From NCBI GenBank assembly GCA_013299045.1, contig JAAFJX010000015.1, forward strand, positions 1 to 64,000: a stretch of 64,000 nt of DNA. Direction: 5' to 3'. The notes below the pieces were generated by a model that was not told where the DNA came from, searched no databases, and was given only the letters and a program-made list of their open reading frames with translations. Positions 34,192-44,700 of the stretch are shown here, one piece after another (position 1 is the first letter of the stretch; each line of letters opens with the position of its first letter). Origin of the DNA: Cytophagales bacterium. Lineage in GTDB: Bacteria; Bacteroidota; Bacteroidia; Cytophagales; Bernardetiaceae. The position numbers were made by a program, and so were the translations under genes.

Positions 34192-36012
34192 TTACATACG
34201 CTCTGGTGCTTCTATGCCCAAAAGCATGAGGCCGTGTTGCAAGATTTGCCCTACTTTTGCCGAAATAGCTATGCGGAATGCACATTTAGCTCTGTTTGGT
34301 TCTGCAAAGATGGATAATTCTGCATAAAAGCGCCCATAGAGCCGCGCCAAATCATAAATGTAATTAGCAATCAGCGCGGGCGAATAACTCTCTGCCGCTT
34401 CTGTTACTAAGTTTGGATAAAGCATCATGCCGCTCAAAAGCTCCAGCTCTAAAGGCTCTATGCTATTAAGTGTTTTGAAGTCCGTACGATATTGAATGTC
34501 TAATTGCTTGGCTTTGCGCAGAATAGCACATATTTTGGCGTGGGTATATTGCAAATAAACGCCTGTATTTCCTTGAAAATCAATAGATTCTTCAGGGTTG
34601 AATATCATTTTCTTTTTGGGGTCTACTTTCAGTAAATAGTACTTGAGCGCGCCCAGAGCCAACTGCGCATAAAGTTTTTCTTGCTGTGCGTCATCAAAAT
34701 CTTCAATCTTACCAAGTTCTGCAGTTCTTTGAGCGGCTACCTGTTTCATTTCTGCTACCAAATCGTCTGCATCTACCACAGTTCCCTCACGAGATTTCAT
34801 TCTGCCAGATGGCAACTCTATCATGCCATAAGAAAGATGAAAAAGACCCTCAGCGTATGGGCGACCCAGCTTTTTAAGAATCTGGAACAAAACCTGAAAG
34901 TGATAATCCTGTTCGTTACCCACCACATAAACTGATTTTTCCATGCCATACTCTTTGTATTTAAGGTCGGCAGTGCCCAAATCTTGCGTGATATAAACCG
35001 AAGTGCCATCAGCGCGCAACAATAATTTCTGGTCTAGCCCCTCTTCGGTGAGGTCTATCCATACTGAACCGTCTTCTTTCTGGAAGAAATGCTGACTTTC
35101 TAATCCTTTTTTAACGACCTCTTTTCCCGACAAATAGGTTTCTGATTCATAATAAAATCTATCAAAGTTTACGCCTATTGTTTGATATGTTTTCTCAAAA
35201 CCAGCATAGACCCATGCGTTCATGCGCTTCCATAAGTGCATGACTTCCGGCACAGCATTTTCCCAATCTTGGAGCATTTTTTTGGCTTCAAGCAGGATAG
35301 GGGCGTTTTTAGCAGCCATTTCTTGTGCCTTCTCTTCGCTCAAATCTGTATTTTTGCTTCTCAGGTCTGCTACCAACTCTTTTACTTGGGCTTTAAAGGT
35401 TTGGTCGTACTTCACATAATAATCGCCTACCAAGTGGTCGCCTTTTATGCCAGAGCTTTCGGGAGTTTCGCCGTGCCCAAATAGCTGGTAGGCAAGCATG
35501 GATTTGCAAATGTGTATGCCACGGTCATTGACCACATTGGATTTAATAACGTCATAACCAGCAGCTTCAAGCATATTGGCAGCCGCAAAACCCAAAAAGT
35601 TTGTGCGCAAATGCCCCAAATGCAAAGGCTTATTGGTATTAGGCGAAGAGTATTCCACCATGACCTTTCTGTGCTGCTTTGGTGCTTGTCCAAAATGCTC
35701 ATTATCAATAATTTCGGAAAAGGCTTGTAGCCAAACCTCCACTTTAAAACTCAAATTTAAAAACCCTTGAACGACGTTATAAGACGCTAAATATTCAGTA
35801 TTTTCATGCAAAAATTGCCCAATACCTTGCGCTATTTGGTCTGGTTTTAGGCGAAGGGCTTTTGTATAAGGAAAAACAACAAAGGTGTGTGTACCTTCAA
35901 ATTCTTTTCTGGTGTTTTGAAAACTGATGCTATTTAGCTCACAATCAAAGTTATATATTTTTTTGAGAGCCAATACTATATCGGCTTGGAGTTGTTTGAT
36001 AATATTTTCCAT
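34192..36012 (-). CDS. argS: arginyl-tRNA synthetase
   Basis: The 606-residue class I enzyme charges tRNA-Arg. It has the N-terminal Add1 domain (about 1-85), the HIGH motif as HLGH in NKPLHLGHLRTNFLG, the KMSK region as GRMKSREGTVVDADD, and a DALR anticodon-binding domain at the C-terminus ending GLMLLGIEAPERM. Length and motifs are standard. A promoter with near-consensus spacing lies 50 bp upstream, and recO follows closely. Confidence 0.97.
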   Translation of the reverse strand: MENIIKQLQADIVLALKKIYNFDCELNSISFQNTRKEFEGTHTFVVFPYTKALRLKPDQIAQGIGQFLHENTEYLASYNVVQGFLNLSFKVEVWLQAFSEIIDNEHFGQAPKQHRKVMVEYSSPNTNKPLHLGHLRTNFLGFAAANMLEAAGYDVIKSNVVNDRGIHICKSMLAYQLFGHGETPESSGIKGDHLVGDYYVKYDQTFKAQVKELVADLRSKNTDLSEEKAQEMAAKNAPILLEAKKMLQDWENAVPEVMHLWKRMNAWVYAGFEKTYQTIGVNFDRFYYESETYLSGKEVVKKGLESQHFFQKEDGSVWIDLTEEGLDQKLLLRADGTSVYITQDLGTADLKYKEYGMEKSVYVVGNEQDYHFQVLFQILKKLGRPYAEGLFHLSYGMIELPSGRMKSREGTVVDADDLVAEMKQVAAQRTAELGKIEDFDDAQQEKLYAQLALGALKYYLLKVDPKKKMIFNPEESIDFQGNTGVYLQYTHAKICAILRKAKQLDIQYRTDFKTLNSIEPLELELLSGMMLYPNLVTEAAESYSPALIANYIYDLARLYGRFYAELSIFAEPNRAKCAFRIAISAKVGQILQHGLMLLGIEAPERM

Positions 36013-36060
36013 GTACTAAAATGCAACAAATAAAACAGGCTAAAAGGATTTTATGAGGGA

Positions 36061-36093
36061 CAAATCTAAGTAAAAATCTTTAAACGAATGCAA
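36061..36093 (-). promoter_or_regulatory. promoter of argS
   Basis: Minus strand: TTG (36093-36091), 22 bp, TAGATTTG (36068-36061). Confidence 0.6.
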
Positions 36094-36116
36094 AAAAGGT
36101 CATTTTATGCGCTGCT

Positions 36117-36950
36117 TTATATCAAATGTAGCCTATGTTTAACGTAGGAAGACACCAGCAAGAGCATTTTGCGAGAGTTGGGCACACGCACACGTGCTTC
36201 AAGCAAAGAGTCAGCTGGCATATTTTTAATCTTATTGAAGAGCTTAATGTAATATTTATAAGCCAGATAAACTCCCAGACGCGCTTCACGTGGTAGCCCA
36301 AGTATGCCTTTGTAAGCCTCCTCAAAATCTTTGGCAATATCAGCTTCAATTAGTCTTTTACTTTGCGCATCAAAGCGCTCATAGTAAACACCAGGAAAAT
36401 AAACGCGCCCTCTCTCTTCAAAATCGCTGGCCATATCGCGCAGAAAATTTACTTTTTGGAAAGCTGCTCCTAGCTTTTGTGCTGGCGCTTTAAGGTGTTG
36501 ATATTCAGATTCATTGCCTTTGCAAAAGACTTTCAAACACATTAAGCCTACCACTTCTGCCGAACCATAAATATAGGTGTCATAGCTTTCGTTTTTATAG
36601 CTTTGTTTATACAAATCCATTTCCATACTGTCCAAAAAGGCATCAATAAGCGTTCTATCTATTTGGTACTCGTTAACAACTAACTGAAAGGCATGAAGAA
36701 TTGGGTTCGTACTAATCTTATTTTCTATTGCCTTATAAGTCAGTACACGAAACTCGTCTAAAAGCGTTTTTTTGTCATAACCATGAAAAGTATCTACAAT
36801 CTCATCAGCACAACGCACATACCCATAAATACCATAAATAGGTAAATGCAAACGGACATCTAGTGTTTGAATACCTAAAGTAAAAGAAGTACTGTAGCGC
36901 TTGGTTATCAGCTTGCTACATTCTAAAGACACTTTATTAAAGAGCTCCAT
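36117..36950 (-). CDS. crtB: phytoene/squalene synthase family protein, probably phytoene synthase
   Basis: This 277-residue head-to-head prenyl synthase has both aspartate-rich motifs: DEIVD in VRCADEIVDTF (near 53-57) and DMASDFEERGRVYFP (near 170-180). It also shows the FxKxxNFLRD segment. It would condense two GGPP into phytoene, the first step to the carotenoids common in this group; squalene synthesis is the alternative. It is a single gene here. The CrtI-like protein at 49-50.7 kb is not adjacent. The upstream gap carries an operator-like palindrome about 110 bp away, but the associated promoter faces the other way. Confidence 0.9.
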   Translation of the reverse strand: MELFNKVSLECSKLITKRYSTSFTLGIQTLDVRLHLPIYGIYGYVRCADEIVDTFHGYDKKTLLDEFRVLTYKAIENKISTNPILHAFQLVVNEYQIDRTLIDAFLDSMEMDLYKQSYKNESYDTYIYGSAEVVGLMCLKVFCKGNESEYQHLKAPAQKLGAAFQKVNFLRDMASDFEERGRVYFPGVYYERFDAQSKRLIEADIAKDFEEAYKGILGLPREARLGVYLAYKYYIKLFNKIKNMPADSLLEARVRVPNSRKMLLLVSSYVKHRLHLI

Positions 36951-37058
36951 GATGTATGTTTTGGGTTTAATGAGAAAAGCAATCTTTTATAAATCATAAA
37001 CAATGTTACAGCACAAAACCACCTAAACAGTATTTTGTTTAGCTAACAAAAAAAAAGG

Positions 37059-37073
37059 TGCAACAAAGTTGCA
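37059..37073. promoter_or_regulatory. second TGCAAC-N3-GTTGCA operator-like palindrome
   Basis: TGCAAC, AAA, GTTGCA form a perfect 6-3-6 dyad. Its arms equal the core arms of the palindrome at 23571-23591. As there, a -33 TTG (37069-37071) lies in the right-hand arm. Confidence 0.65.
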
Positions 37074-37100
37074 GATATAACAAAAACAGCCGTACCTTTG
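37069..37100 (+). promoter_or_regulatory. orphan promoter overlapping the second operator
   Basis: TTG at 37069-37071, 21 bp, TACCTTTG at 37093-37100. The same -7 octamer is used at the TonB receptor. The next plus-strand gene starts more than 430 bp downstream, so the transcript has a very long leader or is a small RNA. Confidence 0.65.
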
Positions 37101-37533
37101 TAGAATAACAATAACAGATAAGTCTATTAAGTTGATTGATATAGAGAACAGCAAGTACTCTATTCTATGCCGAGTTTCCAAGTAAAACAGCCAAAATTTG
37201 ATGTTTTACTTAACCGAAAAAAAGCATGGCTTTGTCTATGATTATACCTAATCTATCGTTATTTGGTTTTTGGCATTAGGATTAAACGAAAACATATATT
37301 TACTTTGTAGCTAAGAAAAGTACAAAAAATATATGATTATCGCTTGCTAAAAGCATTTGAACTTGTAATAGTTCAATTTGTTAATATTTTCAAAAGCGTT
37401 TGGGTTCTCATAAAAAAGGCATAGAAATTGAATACTCTGTAGTATAGTGCATCGTGCCAACTTTAGTTAGAAAATACGGATAGCCACAAACAAAACTCTT
37501 TCAAATTAATCAAAATCAACCAACGCGCTCGTC

Positions 37534-38127
37534 ATGGACACGCCCAATCAGAATCCTGAACCTTTGAATCCTCAGCTACCCGCAGACGATAAGTTGAAGA
37601 AGGAAGAGTCCTTGGGTAGCGCAACAAATGCTACTGAAACTATGTCAAATGCAATGGAAATAGACCGCAAACAACAGATTATGAGTATTTTACAGCGCCA
37701 GAGCATCATTTTGGGAGCTTTTGGAGGCTTTGCTGCTGCCATACTTGGCGCAATCATTTGGGCAGAAACTGCCATCATTTTGGACGACCACAAGTACGCT
37801 TACATGGCCGTTCTGGTAGGTCTTTTGGTAGGTTTCTCTATAAGACTACTTGGAAAGGGCGTAGAAAAGCGCTTTGGCTGGATAGGTTTCAGCATCGTGC
37901 TTTTGGGCTGTTTGCTCGGTAACCTTTTTAGCGTAGTGGCTTATGTCGTAGAGCATTTTGACATCAGTTACTGGGAAACAATTATGATTTTTGATTTTTC
38001 TTTTTTGATACATCTTCTAGAAGACCGTTTTACCTACCCAGATTTATTTTTCTATGCCACAGCACTGTTCGTGGGTTACAAAATTTCTTTTCGCGAGTTA
38101 CCTACACAACATAATATGTATGTTTAG
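37534..38127 (+). CDS. polytopic membrane protein of unknown function
   Basis: This 197-residue protein has a hydrophilic N-terminus (1-50, rich in Pro, Asn, Glu) and four hydrophobic helices (about 55-80, 87-108, 118-140 and 165-185). The GAIIWAETAI and VGLLVGFSIRLLGKG stretches recur in uncharacterised Bacteroidota membrane proteins. No catalytic motif is visible. It is the first gene downstream of the orphan promoter at 37069-37100, but whether that promoter drives it is uncertain. Function unknown. Confidence 0.8.
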   Translation: MDTPNQNPEPLNPQLPADDKLKKEESLGSATNATETMSNAMEIDRKQQIMSILQRQSIILGAFGGFAAAILGAIIWAETAIILDDHKYAYMAVLVGLLVGFSIRLLGKGVEKRFGWIGFSIVLLGCLLGNLFSVVAYVVEHFDISYWETIMIFDFSFLIHLLEDRFTYPDLFFYATALFVGYKISFRELPTQHNMYV

Positions 38128-38635
38128 GTTTGTAAAAGACTAATATCTAGCGTTTTTTTGAAATCTTAACAGCGTTCTATTATCCATGACTTGGGTTTAA
38201 AACAAAAGAAGGTTTTTCTTAGGCTGGCCTCATACCAAAAGAAAATGATAAGCAAAGCAACTTTTTCAATTTCTTTGATGCCCAAATAACAAAAGAGTTG
38301 GCTGTGTGAACACCGAAAGCTATAGAAAGCCGATGCGGATAGTAATCATGGCAGGCAGCCAAAACATTAGGGACTGGCTAAATAGCGTGGTATTATTTAA
38401 AGAATTGGTATAAAAATCTAGATTTGTGTCTTAGTCTGGCTAAGATTTTGAGGCTCATTGTTTAGGCGTGATAAATGTGGCACAAAAAATAATCATAATT
38501 TTTTTGTACCTCTGCAAAATTTTTAGCAATTTGCGCTGTTATTTGAGTGTATTGTGCGTAATCAAAAGCACTACTCATCAAAAAAAGGATAAAATAACCC
38601 AACGGACGTTTATCACAATAAAAATGATGCAAACA
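38128..38635. other. 508-bp gap without recognised features
   Basis: I see no gene. The reading frame of the next gene extends back to 38468, but that extension lacks a plausible N-terminus. TACCTCTG at about 38507 is a one-mismatch -7 candidate. Confidence 0.45.
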
Positions 38636-39817
38636 ATGAAAAATACTTTTTGGACACTACTTGCCATACTTTTGGTGAGCTGCTTTGCTTTTGAGGCACA
38701 CGCCCAAAAGGTTAGAGGTGGCGGTATTGGTACTGCTGGCGCAGACGGAGTAAACCAAGCCAAAGGTGGCTATAAATACTGGTATAAACGGAATGTTATC
38801 CGTCGCGCACCGCACAATCACCGCTGGATATGGTCAAAAAGACGTGAATATTGGACAGTAGGTTTGAACGTTAGCGGCATGAACTATTTTGGTGATATCG
38901 TCCCGCGTCCAGATTTTACCAGCACAGATATACGTTTTACGAGACCATACATTAGTGCTTTTGTTACCAAGCGCTTCAGACCGCAACTCACCTGGCGTTT
39001 TATGATTGGCTGGGGGCGTGCGGCTGGTGCAGATAGTACTTCCGCAGACCCTAAGAACACCCATGACACATTCCGTTATATCAGGAATGCCTCTTTCCGT
39101 AATGATGTAGTGGAGTTTACAAACTCTATTAACATTGATTTGGCGAGCGAAACACGTTTGAACAAAGAATATTATAAACGCCCTACTGGTATTATTCCTT
39201 ATGTAACTTTGGGTATTGGCGTATTTTACCACAACCCTAAAACCAAAACGCCTACACAGTTTGGTGGAGACTGGGTTTCTTTACAACCAATTGGTACGGA
39301 AGGGCAAGGCAGGACTCGCGAAGTAACAATGGATACAGTTGTCAAAACGATTAACTACGGTGACAAGTATTCACGTTGGCAGGTTTGCTTCCCGCTCGGC
39401 ATTGGCTTCCGTAAAAAACTCAGCCCTAAATGGGATTTGGCATTTGAAATCAACTACCGTTTTATGCTTACCGACTACTTTGATGACGTAAGCCGCAAAT
39501 ACGTAGACCCAGGCGTATTCGGCGACGATGAACTTGGCAGAGCTTTGCATGACCGCTCACGCGAAAATGGTCGTGCAGACCGTTTGGCTGCAATGCTTGA
39601 CGAAGGCTCACTCGCCTATTGGGGTGCTAAAAACTCTGAAACTTTTACGGGTGTTGATGGTAAAACATATACTACTTTCATTGGCTTTGGCAATGAAAAC
39701 AATGTGGACAATATCCGTGGCAATAGCCGCGACCGCGACGTATATCTTGTATCGGGCTTCCATCTTTCTTACATTCTAGCACCCGAAAGCGTAGTTTGTC
39801 CGCTTCGTTTTAGATAG
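38636..39817 (+). CDS. outer-membrane beta-barrel protein, DUF6089/PorG-like
   Basis: The 393-residue product has a signal peptide (MKNTFWTLLAILLVSCFAFEAHAQ, quoted by its ends: MKNTFW...AHAQ) and a beta-rich body with aromatic alternation. The motif WTVGLNVSGMNYFGDI followed by RPYISAFVTKRFRPQLTWRF resembles DUF6089 proteins, a group that includes the T9SS accessory protein PorG. It ends in a Phe/Arg strand-like FHLSYILAPESVVCPLRFR. I place the start at ATG 38636; ATGs at 38624 and 38627 are also possible. A clean terminator follows. A T9SS role is suggested only by family resemblance. Confidence 0.75.
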   Translation: MKNTFWTLLAILLVSCFAFEAHAQKVRGGGIGTAGADGVNQAKGGYKYWYKRNVIRRAPHNHRWIWSKRREYWTVGLNVSGMNYFGDIVPRPDFTSTDIRFTRPYISAFVTKRFRPQLTWRFMIGWGRAAGADSTSADPKNTHDTFRYIRNASFRNDVVEFTNSINIDLASETRLNKEYYKRPTGIIPYVTLGIGVFYHNPKTKTPTQFGGDWVSLQPIGTEGQGRTREVTMDTVVKTINYGDKYSRWQVCFPLGIGFRKKLSPKWDLAFEINYRFMLTDYFDDVSRKYVDPGVFGDDELGRALHDRSRENGRADRLAAMLDEGSLAYWGAKNSETFTGVDGKTYTTFIGFGNENNVDNIRGNSRDRDVYLVSGFHLSYILAPESVVCPLRFR

Positions 39818-39848
39818 AACCTTCTTTTTTGACAGTTACAATACGTAC

Positions 39849-39886
39849 AAAAACTGCTTAGCGATAGTAAACCTAAGCAGTTTTTT
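39849..39886 (+). terminator. terminator after the DUF6089-like gene
   Basis: AAAAACTGCTTA and TAAGCAGTTTTTT form a stem with a 13-nt loop and a T6 tail. Confidence 0.88.
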
Positions 39887-40030
39887 GTGCGCAAGAACAC
39901 CGCTGAACTGGCTTTCCTTGTTGTTTTTTTTGTAAAATACAACACTCTGTCAAATACTTCGTTTAACTCTTTGGGAGTAGCTTGTTTTATCTAGAGCTAT
40001 CAAATGCAATAAGGCAATTTAATTGAACTA

Positions 40031-40063
40031 TTGAAATGAATAGCCACGCGCTATATTGCTTTG
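40031..40063 (+). promoter_or_regulatory. promoter of the DUF4189-like gene
   Basis: TTG at 40031-40033, 22 bp, TTGCTTTG at 40056-40063 (one mismatch). It shows that the TTG at 40061 is not a start codon. Confidence 0.4.
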
Positions 40064-40093
40064 CAAACTTCTATTTATCCGGTTAAAAAACTC

Positions 40094-40477
40094 ATGACCA
40101 ATATGTTACGCTTTATCACTCCGTTTGTATTATCTGTCTTGCTTTGTGGCTGTTTTACAATGGCCAAGGCACAGAGCGCTGTTTCTGCTTGTAGAGAGAC
40201 TGGCATTTTTGCCGTCTGCTACGGTGAGAGCGATGTCAATGAGTGTTCAAAAAATCGTTCTTTAGACAGGGGGGCTCTAAAACCTTCCGTTATTATGTAC
40301 ATGAGCGGTAAAGGCTATGGTTGTTTGGCCGTTGGCCGCGATAAAGACGGAAAGCCAGTCTTTGGTGTTTGTGCGGGCGAGACCAATCGCGAAATTGCTA
40401 ATCAGCGCGCCATGCAGATTTGTAAAGACAATGGTGGTACATATCCGTATATTGCAGAGTCTTGGACTGATTTCTAA
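40094..40477 (+). CDS. small secreted protein, DUF4189-like
   Basis: This 127-residue protein has a signal peptide (about 1-24, ending FTMAKA-Q) and a mature domain with six cysteines. GYGCLAVGRDKDGKPVFG followed by EIANQRAMQICKDNGG resembles the DUF4189 pattern, where a strand pair is followed by 'A...A...C...GG'. DUF4189 proteins are small exported proteins of unknown role. The start is ATG 40094 (40103 is an alternative). A flavoprotein gene begins 14 nt later, so they are probably co-transcribed. Confidence 0.72.
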   Translation: MTNMLRFITPFVLSVLLCGCFTMAKAQSAVSACRETGIFAVCYGESDVNECSKNRSLDRGALKPSVIMYMSGKGYGCLAVGRDKDGKPVFGVCAGETNREIANQRAMQICKDNGGTYPYIAESWTDF

Positions 40478-40491
40478 AAAACGTCCTTTTC

Positions 40492-41703
40492 ATGCAAACT
40501 GTAGTGATAGGTGGTGGAGCAGCAGGCTTCTTTGCGGCTATTCAGGCTGCTAAGATACAGGGCAACAATGTTTTGATTTTAGAAAAAAGCCCTAATTTGC
40601 TTACCAAAGTGCGGATTTCGGGTGGTGGGCGTTGCAATGTAACCCATGCCTGTTTTCAAACGAATGAACTGGCTAAACATTATCCGCGTGGCGAAAAGGC
40701 ACTCCGCAAAATATTTGAGCGTTTTTCGCCGACTGAAACAATTGCGTGGTTCAAACAACGCGGTGTTGCTCTGAAAACAGAAGCTGATGGACGAATGTTT
40801 CCTACGACCGATAACTCTGAAACCATAGCGAATTGTTTGATTGATGCAGCCGATAGCCTGAAAGTGGTCATAAAAACCAGAGCGGAAGTACTGCGTATTG
40901 AGCCTCAAAAAAATTATTTTGACTTAGAAGTTAAAGGTATTGGCCAAATAAAGACGCACAAATTGATTGTTGCAGCGGGTGGTAGCCCTAAATTAGCAGG
41001 TTTTGATTGGCTAAAACGACTTGGCCATCAAATCATTGAGCCTGTCCCGTCTTTGTTTACATTTAATGTTCCTTCTCACCCTTTGGCAGACTTAATGGGC
41101 TTGAGTGTACCTCACGCACAGGTACGCATAGCAGGACAAAAATTATTAGAAAAAGGGCCTTTACTTATTACACACTGGGGTTTTAGCGGGCCTGCTGTGC
41201 TGCGTATATCGGCCTGGGGTGCTCGTATTTTGCATGGGCTGAACTATACTTTTCAGGTAAGTATTGCTTGGTTAGGCACTGGCCGCGAGGAAGAGGTGGG
41301 TGCTATCTTACAGAATTTTCGCACCATGCACCCGCAAAAATTTGTATGTACCCAAAGCCCTAGTTACCAACTACCTAAACGACTCTGGGAGAATCTCTGT
41401 AAGCGAGGTGGTATTGAAGAAAATAGAAAGTGGGTAGAGTTGAGCAAGCAGCAAGTCAATAAGTTACAAAGCCTTCTGACCAATGATGTATTTGAAGTAA
41501 GTGGTAAGACGACCTTCAAAGAAGAATTTGTTACGGCGGGTGGTGTGGCTCTTAGTGATGTCAATTTTGATACGATGCAGTCGCGCCACGTGCCTAATTT
41601 GTACTTTGCAGGTGAGATTTTAGATATAGACGGGATTACGGGCGGCTTTAATTTTCAAGCGGCTTGGAGTACAGCTTATGTTGCAGGGCTTCTTGGAGAG
41701 TAA
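40492..41703 (+). CDS. HI0933/BaiN-family FAD-dependent oxidoreductase
   Basis: This 403-residue flavoprotein has the dinucleotide-binding motif VIGGGAAGFFAAI at the N-terminus, the family signature ISGGGRCNVTH, a middle insertion with HWGFSGPAVL, and the C-terminal FAGEILDIDGITGGFNFQ that closes over FAD. The family (HI0933, YhiN, BaiN) covers poorly characterised NAD(P)/FAD enzymes; one gut member reduces bile-acid C=C bonds. The substrate here is unknown. It is the second gene after the DUF4189-like protein and ends at a bidirectional terminator. Confidence 0.92.
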   Translation: MQTVVIGGGAAGFFAAIQAAKIQGNNVLILEKSPNLLTKVRISGGGRCNVTHACFQTNELAKHYPRGEKALRKIFERFSPTETIAWFKQRGVALKTEADGRMFPTTDNSETIANCLIDAADSLKVVIKTRAEVLRIEPQKNYFDLEVKGIGQIKTHKLIVAAGGSPKLAGFDWLKRLGHQIIEPVPSLFTFNVPSHPLADLMGLSVPHAQVRIAGQKLLEKGPLLITHWGFSGPAVLRISAWGARILHGLNYTFQVSIAWLGTGREEEVGAILQNFRTMHPQKFVCTQSPSYQLPKRLWENLCKRGGIEENRKWVELSKQQVNKLQSLLTNDVFEVSGKTTFKEEFVTAGGVALSDVNFDTMQSRHVPNLYFAGEILDIDGITGGFNFQAAWSTAYVAGLLGE

Positions 41704-41725
41704 TTCTGATTGGTGAGAAAGAGGC

Positions 41726-41769
41726 CACAAAAACGCACACAAACCTCAGAGTTCCTGTGCGTTTTTGTG
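41726..41769. terminator. bidirectional terminator between convergent genes
   Basis: CACAAAAACGCAC and GTGCGTTTTTGTG form a perfect 13-bp stem with an 18-nt loop between the flavoprotein and WG-repeat stops. Confidence 0.82.
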
Positions 41770-41778
41770 ATTTTAGTT

Positions 41779-44700
41779 CTACAAACCTATCTTCTGCCCG
41801 TTCAGGTTCAAGTATTGCACCTTGCCACCAGACTCTAAGCGAATAATAGTGCCTTCATAAAGATATTTGCGCACGTCGTATTCAGCTGGTATTATGATAG
41901 TGCCGTTTGTGGTAGCATAACCAAATGTGCCTTGCGCCCGCACTTGGATTGTGCGAGTTCCAAAACCGGCCATGCCCTCATATTCAGCGGGGCTTTCCAA
42001 TGAGCCATTTTCGTCCAGCATATACCATTTGCCTTCATGTGTGCGCTTCCAACCCACATCTTTGAAAGCTTCGCCATATTTTTTATTGACTACGAGCTTA
42101 TCTTTGCCATTTTCGGCAATGTATTCCATCATTTTAGGTTTCGTAAAGTTGAGTTTGGTCTCATCTAGTTTGCCTTTTGACTCGGCGTTTTCCACTTTTC
42201 GGGTCAGTTCCCAAATCTCGCCAGCTTTGGCAAAAGCAATGCCATTCATGAAGTTCGTAATGCTGTCATAGCGTGCTTTGTAGAGCGGCTTTCCGTCTTT
42301 GCGGAAATGACAAAAGCCGTCGTGGGCTTGGGCTGCAATTTTGCCCTCTACAAAACCTGCACTGACCCGCACCTTACTATCTTGCATTTGTCCTATAATT
42401 TTTGTTTGTGCATCAAAGATAAGGCCGCCATCTCCAACAGCCGCACCCTCACCAAAATCGCTGCTATTTTGGTAGCGGGCTTTGATGACAAGCGCTCCGC
42501 TTCTGTCCACATAACTCCACTGCTTGCTGGTTTTGCCGAGCTTCACACGCCCATAGCCACCCGCGAATGGCTGTGCTTGCGCAAACTGATGTGTAATTTT
42601 TAAGTTACCTTGCAAGTCCAGATAGCCCCAAAGTTGCCTGGAAACATCATCGTCTGCCGAAAGTGCAGGCGCAAGCCCCTCTGAGAATAGTCCCAGCGCT
42701 CTGTAAGCAAACTTTTTGCCCACTATCTTACCTTCGTTGTTCAAAAAACAACAAAGCATAGTACCTTTCACCTCTTTTTGTGCTACGCAAAGGCCGTTAG
42801 CGTCAAAGGGCTGTATTTGCGAACATTCCGCAGGATATGCCCATGCTCCTTGCTTGTTGATGAGACCCCAGAAACCATTGTCTTGGACGGGTGCAGTGTT
42901 TTTAGAGAAAATTCCAGCATTTTGAAAGCGTGGATTAATGAGCATTTTGCCTGTTTTGTCAATAAAACCCCACTTGCCGTTTTGTTGGACAGCAGCCATG
43001 CCTTCGGCAAATTGTAGCGCGCTGTCGTAGCTAGCTGCAATTTTTGTTTGAGTGCCATCAGTGTAGCCCCATTTGCCATTGGTTTTGAAAGGAATCAATC
43101 CTTCGGCCAGCATTCCGGCGTTGTCGGCCACTAGGGCAGTCAAAACCTCACCCTTGTCATTGAAATAAATAAACTTGCTTTGGTTTTTGAATAATTCAAA
43201 AAGTGCTTGCCCATTTTTATAGAGATACTTCAGTTTGTCATATTCCAACGGGAGAATGACTTTATTCTGAGCCGAAACTACGCCCCATTTGTTATTTTTA
43301 CGCACAACTACGAGCGTATCGTTGTAGGGACTCATGCCCGTAAACTCGTAGTCAAAAGGCACAACAGTTTCACCCTTTAGATTGATGCCGCCGTGTTTGC
43401 TACCTTCCTGAACTGCCGCCACCCCTTTACTATTCTGTGCAACAAATATTTCTTCAAAATGTTCAATTCGAGTATATTTTGGGGTTAAGACGCTCTGCCC
43501 TTTACTGTTAATGTAGCCATAGAGTCCGTCTTTCTGTACTTTAAAAATAGCTTTGCTGTTTTGATAATTTTGCAAGAAATCGCCTTCTATGCTCTCATAG
43601 ACAGTCGGCACAATTTCTTTGCCGGTATGGTCAATAAAGCCAATTTTGCCATTTTTAATCACTTCCGCAAAGCCATACTGGGCTGCATAAACGTTTTCAA
43701 AGTTGGTGATTTGCTCATAAACTGGTTCCACAATAATTTTCCCAGTAGTATTGGCATAGCCAATCTGCTTAAAATTCGGGCGTTTGAGCGGGTCGTTAGG
43801 GTCAGTGAACTTGCCTAAGCCTATCCAGAATACGCCATTTTGAACACTTCCGATATCGTCTGCATTGATTTGAGGAGGCAACACGACCTGGCCTTTTTCA
43901 TTGATAAGACCGCATTGAGGCCCTAATTTAATTTTGGCGAAGCCATTATTGAAATCACCTATTTGATTGTAATTGAACTCCAATATGGTTTGATTAGTAG
44001 GACTCACAATGCCCCAACGCTGGTTTTTGCGCGCCCGAACCAAGCCTTTATGCACTAAGCTCAACCGCTCGTACAGACAGGGAATGCTCAAAACGCCCTC
44101 TTTACTCACTAAGCCTGATTTTCCGCCCTGTATTGCTATGGCATAACCACTAACAAGGGGGCTTAGTGCATCATAGCTGGCCGACACAATGAGTTTGCCC
44201 TCTGTGTTGATGTAGCCATATTTTCCTGCTATTTTAACCTTAGAGAAGCCGTTTTGGAAAGTACCCGCGCTGTCAAAAGTAGCAGGAATAACGAGCTGCC
44301 CCTGTCCGTCTAGGAAGCCTACTTTTCTGTTGCGTAAGCGAACCAAGAGTCTGGTTTCAACAAACTCACCGATGGAGTCAGCCTCGGCCCCACCAAAAAG
44401 TTCGGTCATTTTGCCGTCACGGCTCACAATAGCGTTATAGAGGCTGTCTTTCATAACACGTGCCACACCCGAAAAACGAAAATCGCCAATTTCAATATAG
44501 CTGACGTTTGAACTAAACACCACTTTGCCGTTCACGTGGTCAATAACCGCCGCGCCAATGATGCGCCCGCTCTGGTCGTATTTTCGGCCAAGCGTGAGTT
44601 GGACGTAAGGGTCAAGGCGAATATCATCGTACTGGTCGCCCAGAACAGCCTTGCGTGTGGGGGTAATGAGCAACCATTTTTTGCGGTTATTTTGCCACCA

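Larger units (their letters stand above)
36951..37533. other. 583-bp gap with operator, orphan promoter and no convincing gene
   Basis: It holds an inverted repeat CTAAACA/TGTTTAG at 37023-37042, the operator at 37059-37073, a plus-strand promoter (37069-37100), and a hairpin AAGTAAAAC/GTTTTACTT at 37180-37211. A 24-codon frame at 37167 is the longest plausible one in the transcribed part, and I do not regard it as supported. Confidence 0.55.

Noticed and set aside
37167-37241. 24-codon frame downstream of the orphan promoter
   Set aside because: It is short, has no homology I recognise and overlaps the hairpin; I treat the region as non-coding.
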